Assembly: GCF_000222305.1 (NCBI RefSeq)
Contig: NC_015921.1
Span: 744,001-808,000 of the forward strand
DNA length: 64,000 nt
Source of the DNA: Borreliella bissettiae DN127
GTDB lineage: Bacteria > Spirochaetota > Spirochaetia > Borreliales > Borreliaceae
Reading direction: 5' to 3'
Each line of letters starts with the position of its first letter. The first letter of the stretch is position 1. This document shows, piece by piece, positions 18,919 through 27,986 of the stretch. A program made the position numbers and the translations under genes. Below the pieces are notes generated by a model. It saw only the letters and a program-made list of their open reading frames with translations. It was not told where the DNA came from and did no database searches.

Positions 18919-20262
18919 GTGTATAGGATTAAAAATGAAAATTTGGATTTTAAAATAGATAGTTTAGGAGAATGCAAGCAAAACAATCCTTTGATTGATT
19001 TTTATGCTAGTGAGGGTTCTTCACATTTTGTTAATGAAAAAAATAAAATCAAGTTTAGTGTATATAGGAATGAGGATGAGGGAGATAAGTATGAAGATGT
19101 TCTTTTAGAAAAAGCCGGACCTAGAGAAAAAATTTATTTTGTGCCCAGGCATGTTAAAGCTGCTATTACTACTTGCGGTGGGCTTTGTCCCGGTTTTAAT
19201 GACGTTATTCGTTCTATTGTGAGGACTTTATGGAAAATTTATGGAGTTCGAAATATTTATGGAGTAAAGTTTGGATATCAAGGGCTTCTTCCTGAGTCAA
19301 ATTCACCTTTTATTAATCTTAATCCAGATGTTGTTGATGATATTAATAAATTTGGAGGCACTATTCTTGGCTCTTCAAGGGGTGGTATTAAACCTGTGGA
19401 AATAGTTGATACTTTAGAGAGAATGAACATTAATATGATTTTTAACATTGGTGGGGATGGTACTCAAAAGGGATCTCTTCTTATTGCCGAGGAGATAGAA
19501 AAAAGAAATTTAAAAATAGCAGTTGTGGGCATTCCTAAAACAGTAGACAATGATTTTATGTTTGTTCAAAAATCTTTTGGATTTGAAACCGCTGTAGAGC
19601 AAGCCGTTGCAGCTGTTGCTGGTGCTCATTTTGAAGCTAATAGTGCATATAATGGCATTGGTCTTGTTAAGGTTATGGGACGAGATTCTGGTTTTATTGC
19701 TGCTCATACCGCGCTTTCTTCTAATGATGTTAATTTTTGTTTAATTCCGGAGCTTGATTTTGATATAGAAGGGCCTAATGGATTTCTTGTTCATCTTGAA
19801 AGACGACTTTTAGAAAAAGAAAGCTTAGAAGAGATTCCTCATGCAGTAATATTGATAGCAGAAGGAGCAGGTCAAAAATATTTTGACCATTTCCCCAAAA
19901 AGAAAGACGATTCTGGGAATTTGCTTTATGAGGATATTGGGCTTTATATTAAAGATAAAATTACAGAATATTTTAAATCAAAAAACATACAATTTACTCT
20001 TAAATACATTGATCCTAGCTATATTATTAGAAGTTCACCTGCTAATGCTAGTGATTCGCTTTATTGTGCTAGGCTTGGGTCGAATGCTGTGCATGCTGCA
20101 ATGGCTGGTAAAACAAAAATGTTGATTAGTTTGTGGAGTACAAAATTTGTGCACATACCGATTAAGATGGCAGTAATTGACAGAAATAAGGTTAATCCAA
20201 ATGGTTCTTTTTGGAGAGATGTTCTTTCAAGTACAGGGCAACCAATTAGCATGAAGAATTAA
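18919..20262 (+). CDS. pfk: 6-phosphofructokinase (long, PPi-PFK-like clade)
   Basis: 447 residues. It phosphorylates fructose 6-phosphate in glycolysis, the sole energy route of Borrelia. The conserved pocket shows CGGLCPGFNDVIR, IGGDGTQKG, PKTVDNDF and VMGRDSGFIA. Gly in GGDG is associated with ATP use, while Lys in PKTVDND is typical of the pyrophosphate-dependent clade; this G/K pairing occurs in ATP-dependent long-form enzymes such as those of trypanosomes. I infer ATP as donor. GTG at 18919 chosen, with AAGGAG 6 nt upstream (18907-18912); TTG at 18916 is too close. A TATAAT at 18895-18900 may give it its own promoter. Confidence 0.93.
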   Translation: MYRIKNENLDFKIDSLGECKQNNPLIDFYASEGSSHFVNEKNKIKFSVYRNEDEGDKYEDVLLEKAGPREKIYFVPRHVKAAITTCGGLCPGFNDVIRSIVRTLWKIYGVRNIYGVKFGYQGLLPESNSPFINLNPDVVDDINKFGGTILGSSRGGIKPVEIVDTLERMNINMIFNIGGDGTQKGSLLIAEEIEKRNLKIAVVGIPKTVDNDFMFVQKSFGFETAVEQAVAAVAGAHFEANSAYNGIGLVKVMGRDSGFIAAHTALSSNDVNFCLIPELDFDIEGPNGFLVHLERRLLEKESLEEIPHAVILIAEGAGQKYFDHFPKKKDDSGNLLYEDIGLYIKDKITEYFKSKNIQFTLKYIDPSYIIRSSPANASDSLYCARLGSNAVHAAMAGKTKMLISLWSTKFVHIPIKMAVIDRNKVNPNGSFWRDVLSSTGQPISMKN

Positions 20263-20278
20263 TTAATTAATTAATTAA
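20257..20278. repeat. (AATT)n tract between convergent genes
   Basis: About five tandem AATT units beginning in the last codons and stop of pfk, in the 39 bp gap before the minus-strand CoA disulfide reductase gene. Self-complementary; may contribute to termination in both directions, but no GC-bearing stem is present. Confidence 0.6.
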
Positions 20279-20301
20279 AAATTAAATTGATTTAATTCTT
20301 T

Positions 20302-21636
20302 CTATTTGGCAGTATTTCCAGCAATATTTAATATATCCCAAGTTCTTGAGAAGGGAGGAGAATATGAGAAATCCATCATTCCCAACTCATTTGTTGTAAG
20401 TTTTGAATAGATTGCAATTGCTAAAGCATGAATTCTTATTACGGCTCCATTTTTCCCTATTGCTTGTGCTCCAAGTATTATTTTGGTATTTTCCTCATAA
20501 ATTAATTTAATATAAAGATCTTCTTGGCCGGGATAATAATTTGTATGATTTTTATCCTTTACAAAAATCGTTTTATAGTTTATTTGAAGCTTTTTTGCAT
20601 CTTTTTCTGTAAGTCCTGTTCTTGCAGCTTCTAAAGATAGTATTTTGATTGAAGCTGAGCCCAATGTGCCTTTAAATGCTATGCGATTGCCAGCTAAATT
20701 TTCACCAATTATTCTTCCAAGTTTGTTTGCTGTTGTTGCCAGGGGTATGTATTCATTTTTTTTACTTACTATATTATAAATGGTTGCACAATCCCCTGCA
20801 GAAAAAATATTTTTTATGCTAGTTTCGCCATACTCATTTACAATTATTGCTCCATTTTCAGTAGTTTTAAGCTGATTTTCTAAAAATTCAGTAACAGGTT
20901 TTATTCCGGTAGCAAGTATAACAGCATCAGCTTGATAAGTATTTTTGTTCGTTACTACTCCTTCTACCCTTTTTTCTCCTATTAAACTTTTTACAAACTC
21001 ATTTGTGTGAAGATCAACCCCCTTTTTTATTAGCTCTTCTTCCATTATTGTAACTATTTCTTCGTCAAAGGAATCTATGAGTATGTGTTTGTCTAGTTGA
21101 ATTAATCTTACATTTTTTCTTTTATTTTTTGCTGCTTCTACCATTTCAATTCCAATGTATCCAGCACCAATTATTACTATATTTTTAATCTCTTCTTTAT
21201 CCATTAAATTTTTTATTTTTTGACCGTCTTCTAGATTTCTCAGTGTATGAAAATTTTTTAGATTGATATTATTGATTGGTGGGATAATAGGTTTTGCACC
21301 AGTTGCTATCATAAGTTGGTCGTAAGTATTGTTAAAAATGTTCCCTGTTTTTTGATTTTTTACTGCAATTATATTGTTTTTTGCATCTACTTTGATAACT
21401 TCATGGTTAGTTTTAACAGAGATTCCAGTTTTTTCGAATTCTTCCTTTGTTCTTGAGATCATTGTATTTGGATTGTCAAAAAATCCTCCTACAAAGTAGG
21501 GCAGGCCACAGGTTCCAAAAGATACAATATTTGTTTTTTCATAGATAGTAATGTCTAGCTTTTTGTTTAAGCGGTTTGCTTTAGCCGCGGCAGTAGTTCC
21601 TGCTGATGTGCCCCCAATAATTATTATTTTCATCAT
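20302..21636 (-). CDS. cdr: coenzyme A disulfide reductase
   Basis: 444-residue FAD/NAD(P)H pyridine nucleotide-disulfide oxidoreductase with a single active-site cysteine. N-terminal FAD motif IIIGGTSAGTTAAAKA; SFGTCGLPY gives the redox Cys at residue 43 (or 42 from the second Met); second dinucleotide motif IVIIGAGYIGIEMVEAA; FAD motif 2 IFSAGDCA; C-terminal dimerisation domain. It keeps CoA reduced, the main low-molecular-weight thiol reported for Borrelia in place of glutathione. Tandem ATGs at 21636 and 21633 follow AGGAAAACA. It is last in a five-gene minus-strand run, 11 nt after the symporter gene. Confidence 0.92.
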   Translation of the reverse strand: MMKIIIIGGTSAGTTAAAKANRLNKKLDITIYEKTNIVSFGTCGLPYFVGGFFDNPNTMISRTKEEFEKTGISVKTNHEVIKVDAKNNIIAVKNQKTGNIFNNTYDQLMIATGAKPIIPPINNINLKNFHTLRNLEDGQKIKNLMDKEEIKNIVIIGAGYIGIEMVEAAKNKRKNVRLIQLDKHILIDSFDEEIVTIMEEELIKKGVDLHTNEFVKSLIGEKRVEGVVTNKNTYQADAVILATGIKPVTEFLENQLKTTENGAIIVNEYGETSIKNIFSAGDCATIYNIVSKKNEYIPLATTANKLGRIIGENLAGNRIAFKGTLGSASIKILSLEAARTGLTEKDAKKLQINYKTIFVKDKNHTNYYPGQEDLYIKLIYEENTKIILGAQAIGKNGAVIRIHALAIAIYSKLTTNELGMMDFSYSPPFSRTWDILNIAGNTAK

Positions 21637-21647
21637 TGTTTTCCTAT

Positions 21648-23039
21648 TTATTTGTTTACAAGCTCTTTTTGGTTGTATATATTATGGTTGAATTGTTTAA
21701 GTTGTTTGGCAGATATGACGCCCGCAAGCATTGAGCCGCCCACATTAACAGCTGTTCTTCCCATGTCAATTAAAGGTTCAACAGATATTACAAGTCCTAC
21801 CAATCCCACTGGGAAGTTCATTGCTGAGAGTACCATTAATGAAGCTGTTGTTGCGCCTCCGCCAGCGCCAGCAGATCCAAATGAAGTTATTATTATTAAT
21901 CCAAGAAGTGTAAGTATAAATGAAATATCTGTAGGGTTTATTCCTTGAGTTGGCGCTATCATTATTGCAAGCATAGCGGGGTGAATTGCTGCACAACCAT
22001 TTTGTCCAATTGATGTTCCAAAGGAGCTTGATAAATTTGCTATTCCTTCGCTTACCCCCAGGGTTTTAGTTTGAATTTCTACATTAATAGGTATAGTTGC
22101 GGCACTAGACCTAGATATGAATGCAAATGTTAGTGCTGGAGATATTTTTTTTATAAAAGTAATTGGGTTTAATTTGTTTATTGCAATTAATGTCATATGC
22201 ATAAGAAATGTGAGACCTATGGCAATGTAGGAAGCAATTACAAATTCCCCAAGCTTTATTATGCTTTTGATTTCGCTGGTTGCTGTAATTTTTGTCATTA
22301 AAGCTAATATGGCATAGGGTGTTAGTTTTAAAATTAGAGTTACTATTCCTAATATTATGTCTTGAAGAGTTAATATTATTTTTTTAAAAAATTCTATTGA
22401 TTCTGGCTTTTTAATAGATGTTTTAAGAGCGGCTATTCCTATGATGGCTGAGAATATCACAACTCCGATTGTTGAGTTTTTTCTAAGTCCTGCTAAATCT
22501 TCAAATATATTTTGTGGAATAAGCTCTGTGATTTTTTTTGTGATTGGTGTTTGATTTAATATTTCAAGGCCTTTTTGCAATTTTTCGCTTTGTAAAATTT
22601 CTCTGGTTCCCACTTGTAGTCCTTCAGCTGTTAACCCAAATATTAAAGCAGTGAAAATGCCAATTATGGCAGCAATACCCGCTGTAAACACCAGTGTTAA
22701 TATTACAAGCAAGCTCATTCTCCCAACATCTTTACTGTTGGTTAATTTTATTATTGCAGATATTATTGATGTTATTATTAAGGGGATTATAACCATTTTA
22801 AGAAGCCTTACGTACCCATCACCCACAATATTTATCCAATTGATAGTTTCGTTTGTTATAGATGAATTTGTGCCATAAAAATATTGGATAGTCATTCCAA
22901 ATGCTATTCCTATTGCTAATGATATAAACACTCTTTTTGTAAAAGAGACATTTTTCTTTTTACAAAGATAAACAATGCTTATTAGAATAAGCATTGTTAT
23001 AATATTAATTAATGTATATAATATACTTACCTTATCCAT
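21648..23039 (-). CDS. cation:dicarboxylate/amino acid symporter, TcyP-like
   Basis: 463-residue DAACS-family transporter with 8-10 hydrophobic segments plus re-entrant hairpins. It is usually called GltP in Borrelia. The C-terminal substrate region reads SFGTSIGQNGCAAIHPAMLA, and an upstream segment reads RKNSTIGVVIFSAIIG. These match the TcyP/YdjN L-cystine branch better than the glutamate/aspartate branch, whose members carry NMDGT-type motifs. I therefore infer cystine or a related amino acid as substrate. ATG at 23039 follows AGAGGTAAGA. It lies between pgi (63 nt) and cdr (11 nt), a sensible place for a thiol-supply transporter. Confidence 0.85.
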   Translation of the reverse strand: MDKVSILYTLINIITMLILISIVYLCKKKNVSFTKRVFISLAIGIAFGMTIQYFYGTNSSITNETINWINIVGDGYVRLLKMVIIPLIITSIISAIIKLTNSKDVGRMSLLVILTLVFTAGIAAIIGIFTALIFGLTAEGLQVGTREILQSEKLQKGLEILNQTPITKKITELIPQNIFEDLAGLRKNSTIGVVIFSAIIGIAALKTSIKKPESIEFFKKIILTLQDIILGIVTLILKLTPYAILALMTKITATSEIKSIIKLGEFVIASYIAIGLTFLMHMTLIAINKLNPITFIKKISPALTFAFISRSSAATIPINVEIQTKTLGVSEGIANLSSSFGTSIGQNGCAAIHPAMLAIMIAPTQGINPTDISFILTLLGLIIITSFGSAGAGGGATTASLMVLSAMNFPVGLVGLVISVEPLIDMGRTAVNVGGSMLAGVISAKQLKQFNHNIYNQKELVNK

Positions 23040-23102
23040 TCTTACCTCTTGTATAAGCTTAGTGCATTCTTTTTAAACTTAAGGATATATATTTAAAATT
23101 AA

Positions 23103-24695
23103 TTAATCTTGTTTTAAAATTTTTTTAGAATAAGATTCTATTATTTCATCTTTAAAAGTGTTGTTTTTTAAAATTTGATTTGCAATAATTTTTCCCAGCT
23201 GAACTCCTTCTTGGTCGAATGAGTTTATATTTAATAAAAATCCTTCAAACATTACTTTATTCTCGTAATGGGAGAGTATTGCTCCTATTGCATAAGGTGT
23301 TAATTCTTTTGAATATATTAGTGCAGAAGGTCTCTCGCCTTTAAAATTTTTATTTTTGTTATCATTTTCTTTGCCCTTTGAAAATGCTATTATTTGGGCT
23401 ATTAAATTTGCTTTTAATTTGTCATTGCTTGAGCTATTATCAGATATTACATCTTCTTTAAGTTGTGTTTCATTAAAACCTATGAAATCCATTGGAACTA
23501 TATCTGTTCCTTGATGAAGCATTTGAAAGAATGAGTGTTGAACGTCTGTCCCAATGCCTCCCCAAATTATTCTTACGGTTTTGTAGTTTATTGTTTCGTT
23601 AAATCTGTTTACGCTTTTCCCATTACTTTCCATTTCAAGTTGTTGTAAGTGAAGATAAAAATTTTCCATTGCTTTAGAATAAGCAATGATGCAGTTGCTG
23701 CCGTAGTTTAGAACATTTCTTTCATATATACTAATTAGTGCTGCCAAGAGAGTTGCGTTGTCTTTTACGTTTTTGTTTAATGATTTTTTGTCGGCCCTGT
23801 TGGCTCCTTTTATAATTTCTTTTACAATTTTTTCCGTGAAGCAAAGAGTAAGTAGCGTAAGTCCAACTGCTGATGTTGGAGAAAATCTTCCACCTATTGA
23901 ATCATGCATGAAGAAATATTCAAGATATCCTTTTTCTTTTAGTGCTAACATACTATCTTTTAATGTTATAATGACCATTTGTTTTTTATATTCTTTTATG
24001 CCATTTGATTTTAATTTGTTTATTAAGAATTGCATATTAGCTTTGGTTTCTAATGTATTTCCACTTTTTGAGACAATAATAAAAAGTGTTTCATCAACAT
24101 TAATGTCGCTTAATACTTCTTCCGATTCGTCTGGATCAATGTTTGAAATAAAATATCCATTCATTAATGCTAGATTGTGTTTTTTTGCATAATTTTTTAA
24201 TGCGCTATAAAGAGCTTTTGGCCCTAGGCTGGATCCACCAATTCCTATTTGAACTACATTTTTAAACTTTTTACCATTTGCACTTTTAATATTCCCAGAA
24301 TGGATTTGATTTGCAAAATTATATATTTTTTCAAGTTCTGATTGGAAAAACTCTCTCATGTTTTCTTTATTATCTTCTATTACGTCTTTGCCAATTTGCC
24401 CTCTTGTAAGGTGATGAAGAACTTTTCTATTTTCACTAATATTGATCTTTTCCCCGTCAAGCACTTCTTTGTATTTTTCTATTAAATTTGCTTCATCGCT
24501 TAAATTTTGAAAAATTTTAAGGTGGTTATCATTAATTTGCTTTGAAGCATAGTTGTAATGTACACTATCTCCTTCTATTGTAATGTCGTATTCTTTTATT
24601 CTTTTTCCAGTTAATGCCGTTTTGAGCACTTCTGGAGCAATCCCTTCAAGGATTTTAAAATTTTCAAGTTCATTAAGATTTTTGTAATTTAACAT
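23103..24695 (-). CDS. pgi: glucose-6-phosphate isomerase
   Basis: 530-residue glycolytic enzyme interconverting glucose 6-phosphate and fructose 6-phosphate. Conserved regions include IGGSSLGPKALY, the sugar-phosphate SKSGNTLET, GGRFSPTSAVGL, and NRFNETINYKTVRIIWGGIGTDVQHSFFQMLHQG containing the catalytic base region. ATG at 24695 chosen because AAAGGGG lies 7 nt upstream; an in-frame GTG at 24701 falls inside that region. Close spacing to the ParB-like gene upstream (22 nt) suggests cotranscription with the penicillin-binding protein. Confidence 0.96.
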   Translation of the reverse strand: MLNYKNLNELENFKILEGIAPEVLKTALTGKRIKEYDITIEGDSVHYNYASKQINDNHLKIFQNLSDEANLIEKYKEVLDGEKINISENRKVLHHLTRGQIGKDVIEDNKENMREFFQSELEKIYNFANQIHSGNIKSANGKKFKNVVQIGIGGSSLGPKALYSALKNYAKKHNLALMNGYFISNIDPDESEEVLSDINVDETLFIIVSKSGNTLETKANMQFLINKLKSNGIKEYKKQMVIITLKDSMLALKEKGYLEYFFMHDSIGGRFSPTSAVGLTLLTLCFTEKIVKEIIKGANRADKKSLNKNVKDNATLLAALISIYERNVLNYGSNCIIAYSKAMENFYLHLQQLEMESNGKSVNRFNETINYKTVRIIWGGIGTDVQHSFFQMLHQGTDIVPMDFIGFNETQLKEDVISDNSSSNDKLKANLIAQIIAFSKGKENDNKNKNFKGERPSALIYSKELTPYAIGAILSHYENKVMFEGFLLNINSFDQEGVQLGKIIANQILKNNTFKDEIIESYSKKILKQD

Positions 24696-24717
24696 AAACA
24701 CACCCCTTTGTTATGGT

Positions 24718-25119
24718 TTAAATTTTTCTGTTTTTTCTTTTACACATGTTTTTAATTTTTAAGATAATAAATTTAAGGAATCTTATTATTATATTGCCTT
24801 CAGAATAAATTTTTAAGTAAGCTTCTCCCTCGTTTGCCTCGCTTCTTGTAAATGATTTTCTAACATTATTTTCATCAAGTTCAATTTCAAGTAAAGTTTT
24901 TTTGTTTTCAATTGAGATTACCTTTACTTCAACTTCTTTATAACCTATTTCTTTTAAGGCTTGATATCTTCTAAGCCCCGCTATCAAGTTTTTATTTTTA
25001 TCTATTATTATTGGATAAATTAATCCGTGTTTTATAATGCTGTTTTTAAGAGTTTCAATGTCTCCTAAATTTTTTCTAATTCTTTTTTTTATTTTTATTT
25101 GATCGATATCTATTAACAT
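24718..25119 (-). CDS. stand-alone ParB/Srx N-terminal domain protein
   Basis: 133 residues. The ParB nuclease-like (CTPase) fold is clear: LKNSIIKHGLIYPIIIDK, then the GLRRYQALKEIGYKEVEVKVI signature containing the (E/A)GxRR-type motif, then an ENNVRKSFTRSEANEGEAYL segment resembling the C-motif linker. The helix-turn-helix DNA-binding and dimerisation domains of real ParB are missing; the last ~30 residues are hydrophobic then basic. It is not a full segregation protein; ParB proper should be elsewhere. Start 6 nt after the PBP stop; there is no strong Shine-Dalgarno, so translation may be coupled. Confidence 0.78.
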   Translation of the reverse strand: MLIDIDQIKIKKRIRKNLGDIETLKNSIIKHGLIYPIIIDKNKNLIAGLRRYQALKEIGYKEVEVKVISIENKKTLLEIELDENNVRKSFTRSEANEGEAYLKIYSEGNIIIRFLKFIILKIKNMCKRKNRKI

Positions 25120-25125
25120 ATTGTT

Positions 25126-27903
25126 TTAATCCAATTGGATATCTTCTCCGTTGACGTCTTTATTGTTAATTTTTTCATTTTCATTGTTGTTTGAATTTAA
25201 TTCTTTTGTGCTTTGTGCTTCTGTGTTTGTTTCATTAACAATGCTCTCTTCTTTAATTTCTTTAGTGTTTTCTCTAAGCATTTCTTGGTTATTATTATTT
25301 AGATCTTGGTGTGAGTTTTCATTTTCTATTTCATTTAAGGGTTCTTTAATGTTCATTTCCATTTCATTTTTATTTTCTTCATTATTATTAAAGCTTTCAA
25401 GATTATTAATATCATCATCACCACTATCATTATCATTATTGTTGTTTTTAATGCTTTCAAGATGATTATCAAGATATTCAAATTCGGGGGTGTCAAAATT
25501 TATTTCATCGTTATTATTAATCTCATCAATTCCATATATGTTAAATTCTATTGTATTTTTAAATTCTAGTTTATTTTCATAATATTTTGATTTTTCAACT
25601 GGCTGGGTGCCGGAAATAAATAGTTCATTTATTATTTTCTCATCAGCAATTTCTTCTGGTAGTAGGCCCGTTTCTGCTTGTACGGGGATACTAATTATTC
25701 CTGAAGGCTTTACAAAAACTTTCTTGGGTAAGTTTTTATGATATTCCGCCATAAATTCTCCCCAACTAGGTCCTGCTAATCCTGTTCCTGTTCCAGATAT
25801 TCCTAGTGAATATCCTTTTTTATCAAATCCAACCCAAAATGCTGTTGTTATATAAGGAGAGTATCCTATTGCCCATCCGTCTGCCCAATTTTGTGTTGTT
25901 CCCGATTTTCCAGCAATGTCAGATTTAAAATTTTTGAGATTTGTATATCTTTGATTTGCCAAGGTTCCATATTGAATTGTTGATTTCAGCATATCTGTGA
26001 TGATATAAGCGGTTTGAGGAGACACTATTTGAGTTTGATGTTCTTTGCTTTTTATTTTAGCCAATATGCTTGCTTCTTCATTTGTTATTATTCTTCCAGC
26101 TCTGTCTTCAATGTATCTTATTCCATAAGGTTCGATTTCGTTACCACTGTTTCCTAAAATTGCAAAGGCTCTTGCCATTTGGATTGGAGAAACTGATATT
26201 ACACCCAGTGCTAGTGGATAAACTTTTGGAAACGTTTTTTCTATTTCTTTTGGATCTGTTATTCCTAATAGTTTTGAGGAGTAGCTAATTGCAGAGTCAA
26301 AACCCAACTTGTCCAATATTCTTAATGCCGGAATATTTAAGGACAAAGCTAATGCTTGGCGTGTTAAAACGTTACCCCTCCATTTGCCACCATAATTTCC
26401 CGGAGCATAAACCTCTCCGTTTTTATTTAGAAATGCTACTGGAGAGTCTGAAAACATTGTTGCAGCTGTTATTTTTTTTAGATCAATTGCGGCCGCAAAA
26501 TATAATGCTTTGAATGCACTTCCAGGCTGGACTTTTGCTTGTGTGGCTCGATTAAATTCATTGTCTTTAGTATGTCCGCTTCCTCCAACCATGGCCCTTA
26601 TTGCTCCGCTTGTTGTATCTATTGCTATCATTGCTCCTTCAGGCTGTGCAATGAGCTTTGGTGTTAATTTATTTTTAATAATATACTCTTTTGTTGCCTT
26701 ATCTATTTTATCAATTCCAAGTATAGCTCCAAAACTTGCAATTAGATCGATATTGTCTTCGTAAAATTTTCTTTTTCTTAGTTTTTTGTATTGCCTTCCA
26801 TTTATTCTTAAATTTTTAATTCCCAATAAATCTGATATTGCATCTACTACAGGGACAATTTCTGAATTAATAATTATTGTTTCAGATGATCTGTTTAAAT
26901 TGTGCATTGTTCTTGCTTTATTAATCATATCGTTTGTAACTTTATCTGCATATTTTTGTGCCTCAAGGTCAAGAGTTGAATATATTGAGTATCCATCTTT
27001 ATATATGTTTGCACCATCTGGTAAATATTTTAGTATTTTCTGTCTTATATATTCAGAAAAATAAGGAGCTTGGTCTTTTTTGTTTGAAATTGCAGATGTG
27101 TCAGCCATCCTGGTCCAATCGTAGTTTTGCCAGTATTCATTAAATTCTTTTTCAGCAATTTCAGCTTTGATTATCCCATTTGATACAACTTGGTTTAAAA
27201 CTGCGCGTTGTATTTTTTTTGAAAATTCTGGATTGTAAAGAGGTGAATAAAGCTTTGCATTTGGAAGCTGGATTATCATCATCACAGATTCTGCTGTATT
27301 TATTTTATTTACACTTTTGCCAAAAAAGAATTTTGATGCTGCAACTATTCCATAGTTTCCATTTCCAAAATAAACTTTATTAAGGTACTTTTCTAGTATT
27401 TCGTATTTTGAGAGTTTTTTTTCAAGTTGGATTGCCCACCAGATTTCATGTAGTTTCCTTAAAATAGATCTTCTTGCTTGATTTGTGTAGAGAAGTTTTG
27501 TAAGTTGTTGGGTTAATGTACTGCCGCCTGAAAAATATCTGCCAAGAACAATATTAAATGCGGCTCTAAATATTCCCATCAAGGAAAAACCTCGATGAGA
27601 AAAAAAACCAATATCTTCTCGTATTAAAAGTGTATTAATTAAATTGTCAGGCATTTTCCTTAAGGGCATTAATTCTCTATTCTCATCAGATATAAATTGA
27701 GTTATTTGTTTTCCATTAATATCTAAAAGCCTTGAAGGAACTGCTGGATTTATATATCCAAAATTTTTATCTTTTTGTATGTTTATAGTCTTAGATATTG
27801 CTAATGAGAGCGTGATAATAGAAAAGCTAACTGCGAAATATGTTAAATAAATAAGCAGCTTGTGTGTATTTATTTTTTTCAAATTGGGGCTATTTAATCT
27901 CAT
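25126..27903 (-). CDS. class A penicillin-binding protein (PBP1a-like) with acidic tail
   Basis: 925-residue bifunctional peptidoglycan synthase. Membrane anchor at ~15-37. GT51 glycosyltransferase: REDIGFFSHRGFS (catalytic Glu) and GGSTLTQQL. Transpeptidase: SxxK as PGSAFK (~461), SxN as SLN in ALSLNIPALR, and the KTG box as KSGTTQNWADGW (~664). After the catalytic domain, residues ~770-925 are an Asn/Asp/Glu-rich low-complexity tail that should lie in the periplasm; this is not part of the family. First gene of the minus-strand run PBP-parB-like-pgi-symporter-cdr. A TATACT at 27915-27920 (minus) is a possible -10 very close to the ATG. Confidence 0.93.
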   Translation of the reverse strand: MRLNSPNLKKINTHKLLIYLTYFAVSFSIITLSLAISKTINIQKDKNFGYINPAVPSRLLDINGKQITQFISDENRELMPLRKMPDNLINTLLIREDIGFFSHRGFSLMGIFRAAFNIVLGRYFSGGSTLTQQLTKLLYTNQARRSILRKLHEIWWAIQLEKKLSKYEILEKYLNKVYFGNGNYGIVAASKFFFGKSVNKINTAESVMMIIQLPNAKLYSPLYNPEFSKKIQRAVLNQVVSNGIIKAEIAEKEFNEYWQNYDWTRMADTSAISNKKDQAPYFSEYIRQKILKYLPDGANIYKDGYSIYSTLDLEAQKYADKVTNDMINKARTMHNLNRSSETIIINSEIVPVVDAISDLLGIKNLRINGRQYKKLRKRKFYEDNIDLIASFGAILGIDKIDKATKEYIIKNKLTPKLIAQPEGAMIAIDTTSGAIRAMVGGSGHTKDNEFNRATQAKVQPGSAFKALYFAAAIDLKKITAATMFSDSPVAFLNKNGEVYAPGNYGGKWRGNVLTRQALALSLNIPALRILDKLGFDSAISYSSKLLGITDPKEIEKTFPKVYPLALGVISVSPIQMARAFAILGNSGNEIEPYGIRYIEDRAGRIITNEEASILAKIKSKEHQTQIVSPQTAYIITDMLKSTIQYGTLANQRYTNLKNFKSDIAGKSGTTQNWADGWAIGYSPYITTAFWVGFDKKGYSLGISGTGTGLAGPSWGEFMAEYHKNLPKKVFVKPSGIISIPVQAETGLLPEEIADEKIINELFISGTQPVEKSKYYENKLEFKNTIEFNIYGIDEINNNDEINFDTPEFEYLDNHLESIKNNNNDNDSGDDDINNLESFNNNEENKNEMEMNIKEPLNEIENENSHQDLNNNNQEMLRENTKEIKEESIVNETNTEAQSTKELNSNNNENEKINNKDVNGEDIQLD

Positions 27904-27957
27904 ACTTTTACTAAAGTATACTATAAGTGTGTAAGAATTAATAATGTTATAGGTTGA

Positions 27958-27986
27958 TTGTTATAGTGTAAAATTATTGTTATAAT
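27958..27986 (+). promoter_or_regulatory. plzA: candidate plzA promoter
   Basis: TTGTTA at 27958-27963, exactly 17 bp, TATAAT at 27981-27986; predicted start near 27993. The spacer and -10 are embedded in a perfect inverted repeat, giving an operator-like arrangement. Confidence 0.55.

Noticed and set aside
20257..20278. (AATT)n tract as a mobile-element footprint or microsatellite of interest
   Set aside because: No terminal repeats or target duplication around it; simple AT slippage between convergent genes explains it.
23758..24192. 144-codon plus-strand frame inside pgi
   Set aside because: Lies wholly within a well-conserved enzyme on the other strand and has no recognisable domain or start signal.
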